DNA of 64,000 nucleotides from Myxococcaceae bacterium (GTDB taxonomy: Bacteria; Myxococcota; Myxococcia; Myxococcales; Myxococcaceae), in contig JAEUJQ010000032.1 of the NCBI GenBank assembly GCA_016793095.1, forward strand, positions 62,001 through 126,000, in the 5' to 3' direction. Within the stretch, counting starts at the first letter, position 1. The number at the start of each line of letters is the position of its first letter. This document shows positions 62,581 to 64,000 of the stretch, piece by piece. The notes beneath the pieces were generated by a model, which had not been told where the DNA came from, searched no databases, and worked only from the letters and a program-made list of their open reading frames with translations. Both the position numbers and the translations under genes were made by a program.

Positions 62581-62656
62581 GGCCCTTCGAGCCCCTCGTC
62601 CCCACGGGAGGTTCAACGCGGGCGGAACCGCTGAGCGCAGGCGGGGCCGAGTCGGG

Positions 62657-62662
62657 TAATGT
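62657..62662 (+). promoter_or_regulatory. candidate -10 element, leaderless-type
   Basis: TAATGT ends 9 nt before the ATG at 62672, a full TANNNT match; it supports that start for the last gene. Confidence 0.45.
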
Positions 62663-62671
62663 CGCTGGCTC

Positions 62672-64000
62672 ATGTGCACCTCGGCCGTCCGCGGGCTGAC
62701 GCTCGCGTTCCTCGTCTTCGCAGGGTGCCGGCAGTCCTCGGTGAAGCAGGTCGAGCCCGAGCTGGGCCTCGGCGCCCCCACGCTGGACTTCGGAGTGCGG
62801 AAGGTGGGCGTGGAGGCCACCGCCAGCGTCGAGCTGCTCGCGCGCACCCAGGCCGACGTCACGCTGGCGGCTACGCTCGCGGGCGACCCGGACTTCGTGG
62901 TGAGCCCGCCCCCGTCGCTCGCCGGGCTCGAGGTGCTGCCTCTCTCGGTGCGCTTCACGCCCGTCCGCACCGGCCCCCGCTCGGCGGTGCTGACGCTCAC
63001 CTCGAACGACCCGCGCAACCCATCCCAGACACTCACCCTCTCCGGCGTCGGCGCCGAGCCTCAGCTCGAGGTGACGGCCGGCTGTGACGCCGGCGCCTCG
63101 TGCACCGCCGTCGTCACCGCCTCGCCCCTCGCCATCGACTTCGGCGAGGAGCCACTGCTGCGCCGGCTGCCGCTCGAGGTCGCCGCCCTGCCCTTCGTCA
63201 CGGTGCGCAACACCGGCGAGGTGCCCGCGACCGTCGGCGCGGCGGTGAGCGGCCCACACGCGATGGCCTTCATGCCCGTGACGGCGCTGCCGATGGAGCT
63301 CGGGCCCGGCGCCTCGGCCACCCTGCCCCTGCGCTTCGTGCCGCCGCAGCAGGCGAGCACGCCCTTCACCGCTACCCTCGAGGTGACGAGCGACGCGCCC
63401 GCCACGAGGACGACTCGCGTGGCGCTCACCGGACGCGCGCGCCCGAACCTGCCCCCGCGCGTGTGCCTCAACGTGAGCGAGGTGCTGCCGCCCGGCGGGC
63501 TCCTGGTGTCGTACGGGGCCGAGGCCGACTGGGCGCCGCTCCGGGCCCCGCCTGCGGGCGGGTACGACTTCACGACGACGCGACCGATTCCCCCACGGGC
63601 CGTCATCACCCTGAGCGCGCACTCGCCCGGCCCCGCCCAGGCCTGCACGAGCGACCCGGAGGACGGCCGCATTCTGCTCACCTACCAGTGGACGAACGTG
63701 TCGTGGCCGGCAGGGGCGCCCGCGCCCGCGCTCGCCGGCGACCAGGGCCCGCTCCTGCGCCTCGCCGCGGTCGCCACCGGCGACTACGTGGTGCGCCTCG
63801 AGGTGCGCGACGCCCAGGGCAACGCGTCGTCGACGACGGCGAGGTTCCGCGTCGAGGTGCGCAACGACCTCGTGGTGCAGCTCTCGTGGAGCGGCGACGG
63901 CGGCAACCAGGGCGCCGACCTCGACCTGCACCTCGTGCGGCCGGGAGGGGCCCCCTTCGGCGCGCGCTCCTCCGGCGGCGCCGTGGTGTCCGATGACGTG
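62672..64000 (+). CDS. choice-of-anchor-D lipoprotein, 5' part
   Basis: The frame is open from ATG 62672 to the window edge, 443 codons with no stop. The signal ends in a lipobox (LTLAFLVFAGCRQ). Residues 30-130 and 155-260 are two ASH/HYDIN-like beta-sandwich domains (LDFGVRKVGVEATASVELLA, LTLTSNDPRNPSQTLTLSGVG; IDFGEEPLLRRLPLE, LEVTSDAPATRTTRVALTGRA). A PKD-like unit follows (GDYVVRLEVRDAQGNAS). The last visible part is the start of a domain marked LVVQLSWSGDGGNQGADLDLHLV, often paired with such anchors. It is a large surface protein whose function is unknown. Confidence 0.75.
   Translation, partial: MCTSAVRGLTLAFLVFAGCRQSSVKQVEPELGLGAPTLDFGVRKVGVEATASVELLARTQADVTLAATLAGDPDFVVSPPPSLAGLEVLPLSVRFTPVRTGPRSAVLTLTSNDPRNPSQTLTLSGVGAEPQLEVTAGCDAGASCTAVVTASPLAIDFGEEPLLRRLPLEVAALPFVTVRNTGEVPATVGAAVSGPHAMAFMPVTALPMELGPGASATLPLRFVPPQQASTPFTATLEVTSDAPATRTTRVALTGRARPNLPPRVCLNVSEVLPPGGLLVSYGAEADWAPLRAPPAGGYDFTTTRPIPPRAVITLSAHSPGPAQACTSDPEDGRILLTYQWTNVSWPAGAPAPALAGDQGPLLRLAAVATGDYVVRLEVRDAQGNASSTTARFRVEVRNDLVVQLSWSGDGGNQGADLDLHLVRPGGAPFGARSSGGAVVSDDV

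Noticed and set aside
62659-63996. Two Arg/Ala-rich plus-strand frames at the window end
   Set aside because: They are in a shifted frame. The frame from 62672 runs without a stop to the edge and encodes a lipobox and two ASH-type domains.

Overview
The window is about 70% GC, densely coded and almost free of RNA genes or mobile DNA. Gene content points to the Myxococcota: AgmX/PglI-type TonB-like C-termini, cysteine-rich and Gly/Ala/Ser-rich surface lipoproteins, a MopE-like metal-binding motif, an ECF sigma factor overlapping a zinc-ribbon serine/threonine kinase, a PilT-like protein and a PilZ protein. I see no tRNA, rRNA, insertion sequence, CRISPR array or phage gene. No stretch over 300 bp lacks a gene; the longest gap is 249 bp (50278-50526). 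Codon use is uniform, so nothing stands out as a recent island.

Layout. 1-6.6 kb: the 3' part of a TonB-like gene, larB, small unknowns, a family 1 glycosidase and two coupled membrane-protein genes. 6.6-20.8 kb: OmpA-like and cysteine-rich envelope proteins, a GMC oxidoreductase, an acyl-CoA dehydrogenase, a desaturase, rsgA and several lipoproteins. 20.8-29.5 kb: a histidine kinase, an NtrC-type regulator and a TolC/adaptor/CzcA-type RND efflux set, with twin palindromes between regulator and efflux genes. 29.5-33.7 kb: two divergent neutral-ceramidase-like lipoproteins. 33.8-35.9 kb: biotin carboxylase and biotin carrier. 36-46.4 kb: mostly minus-strand genes, namely a methyltransferase, a TonB-like protein, cystathionine beta-synthase, a PilT-like protein lacking key ATPase residues, a CapA-like protein, the kinase/sigma pair, RtcB, and a plus-strand TPR-glutaredoxin fusion. 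46.4-52.7 kb: the most unusual locus. 52.7-64 kb: a degenerate GGDEF protein, a repeat-rich lipoprotein, argB, astD, purine nucleoside phosphorylase, PilZ, a flavoprotein with a downstream ion transporter, a QueG-like ferredoxin and the start of a large lipoprotein.

Main candidate for a new system (46381-52726). A SulP anion transporter is fused, in place of the usual STAS domain, to a gamma-class carbonic anhydrase that keeps the three zinc histidines. Two SPFH (stomatin/prohibitin-type) genes follow on the same strand, 13 nt away and overlapping each other by 4 nt. Divergently transcribed is a Ycf46-family AAA+ ATPase, a family I recall being tied to inorganic-carbon use in cyanobacteria, followed by a zinc-ribbon membrane protein. 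I infer a bicarbonate uptake/hydration module in a heterotroph; none of this is tested.

Expression. At least 17 genes on both strands have a TANNNT-like hexamer 6-10 nt before the start codon and no Shine-Dalgarno sequence, which suggests widespread leaderless transcripts. Other genes have a clear AGGAGG-type site instead.
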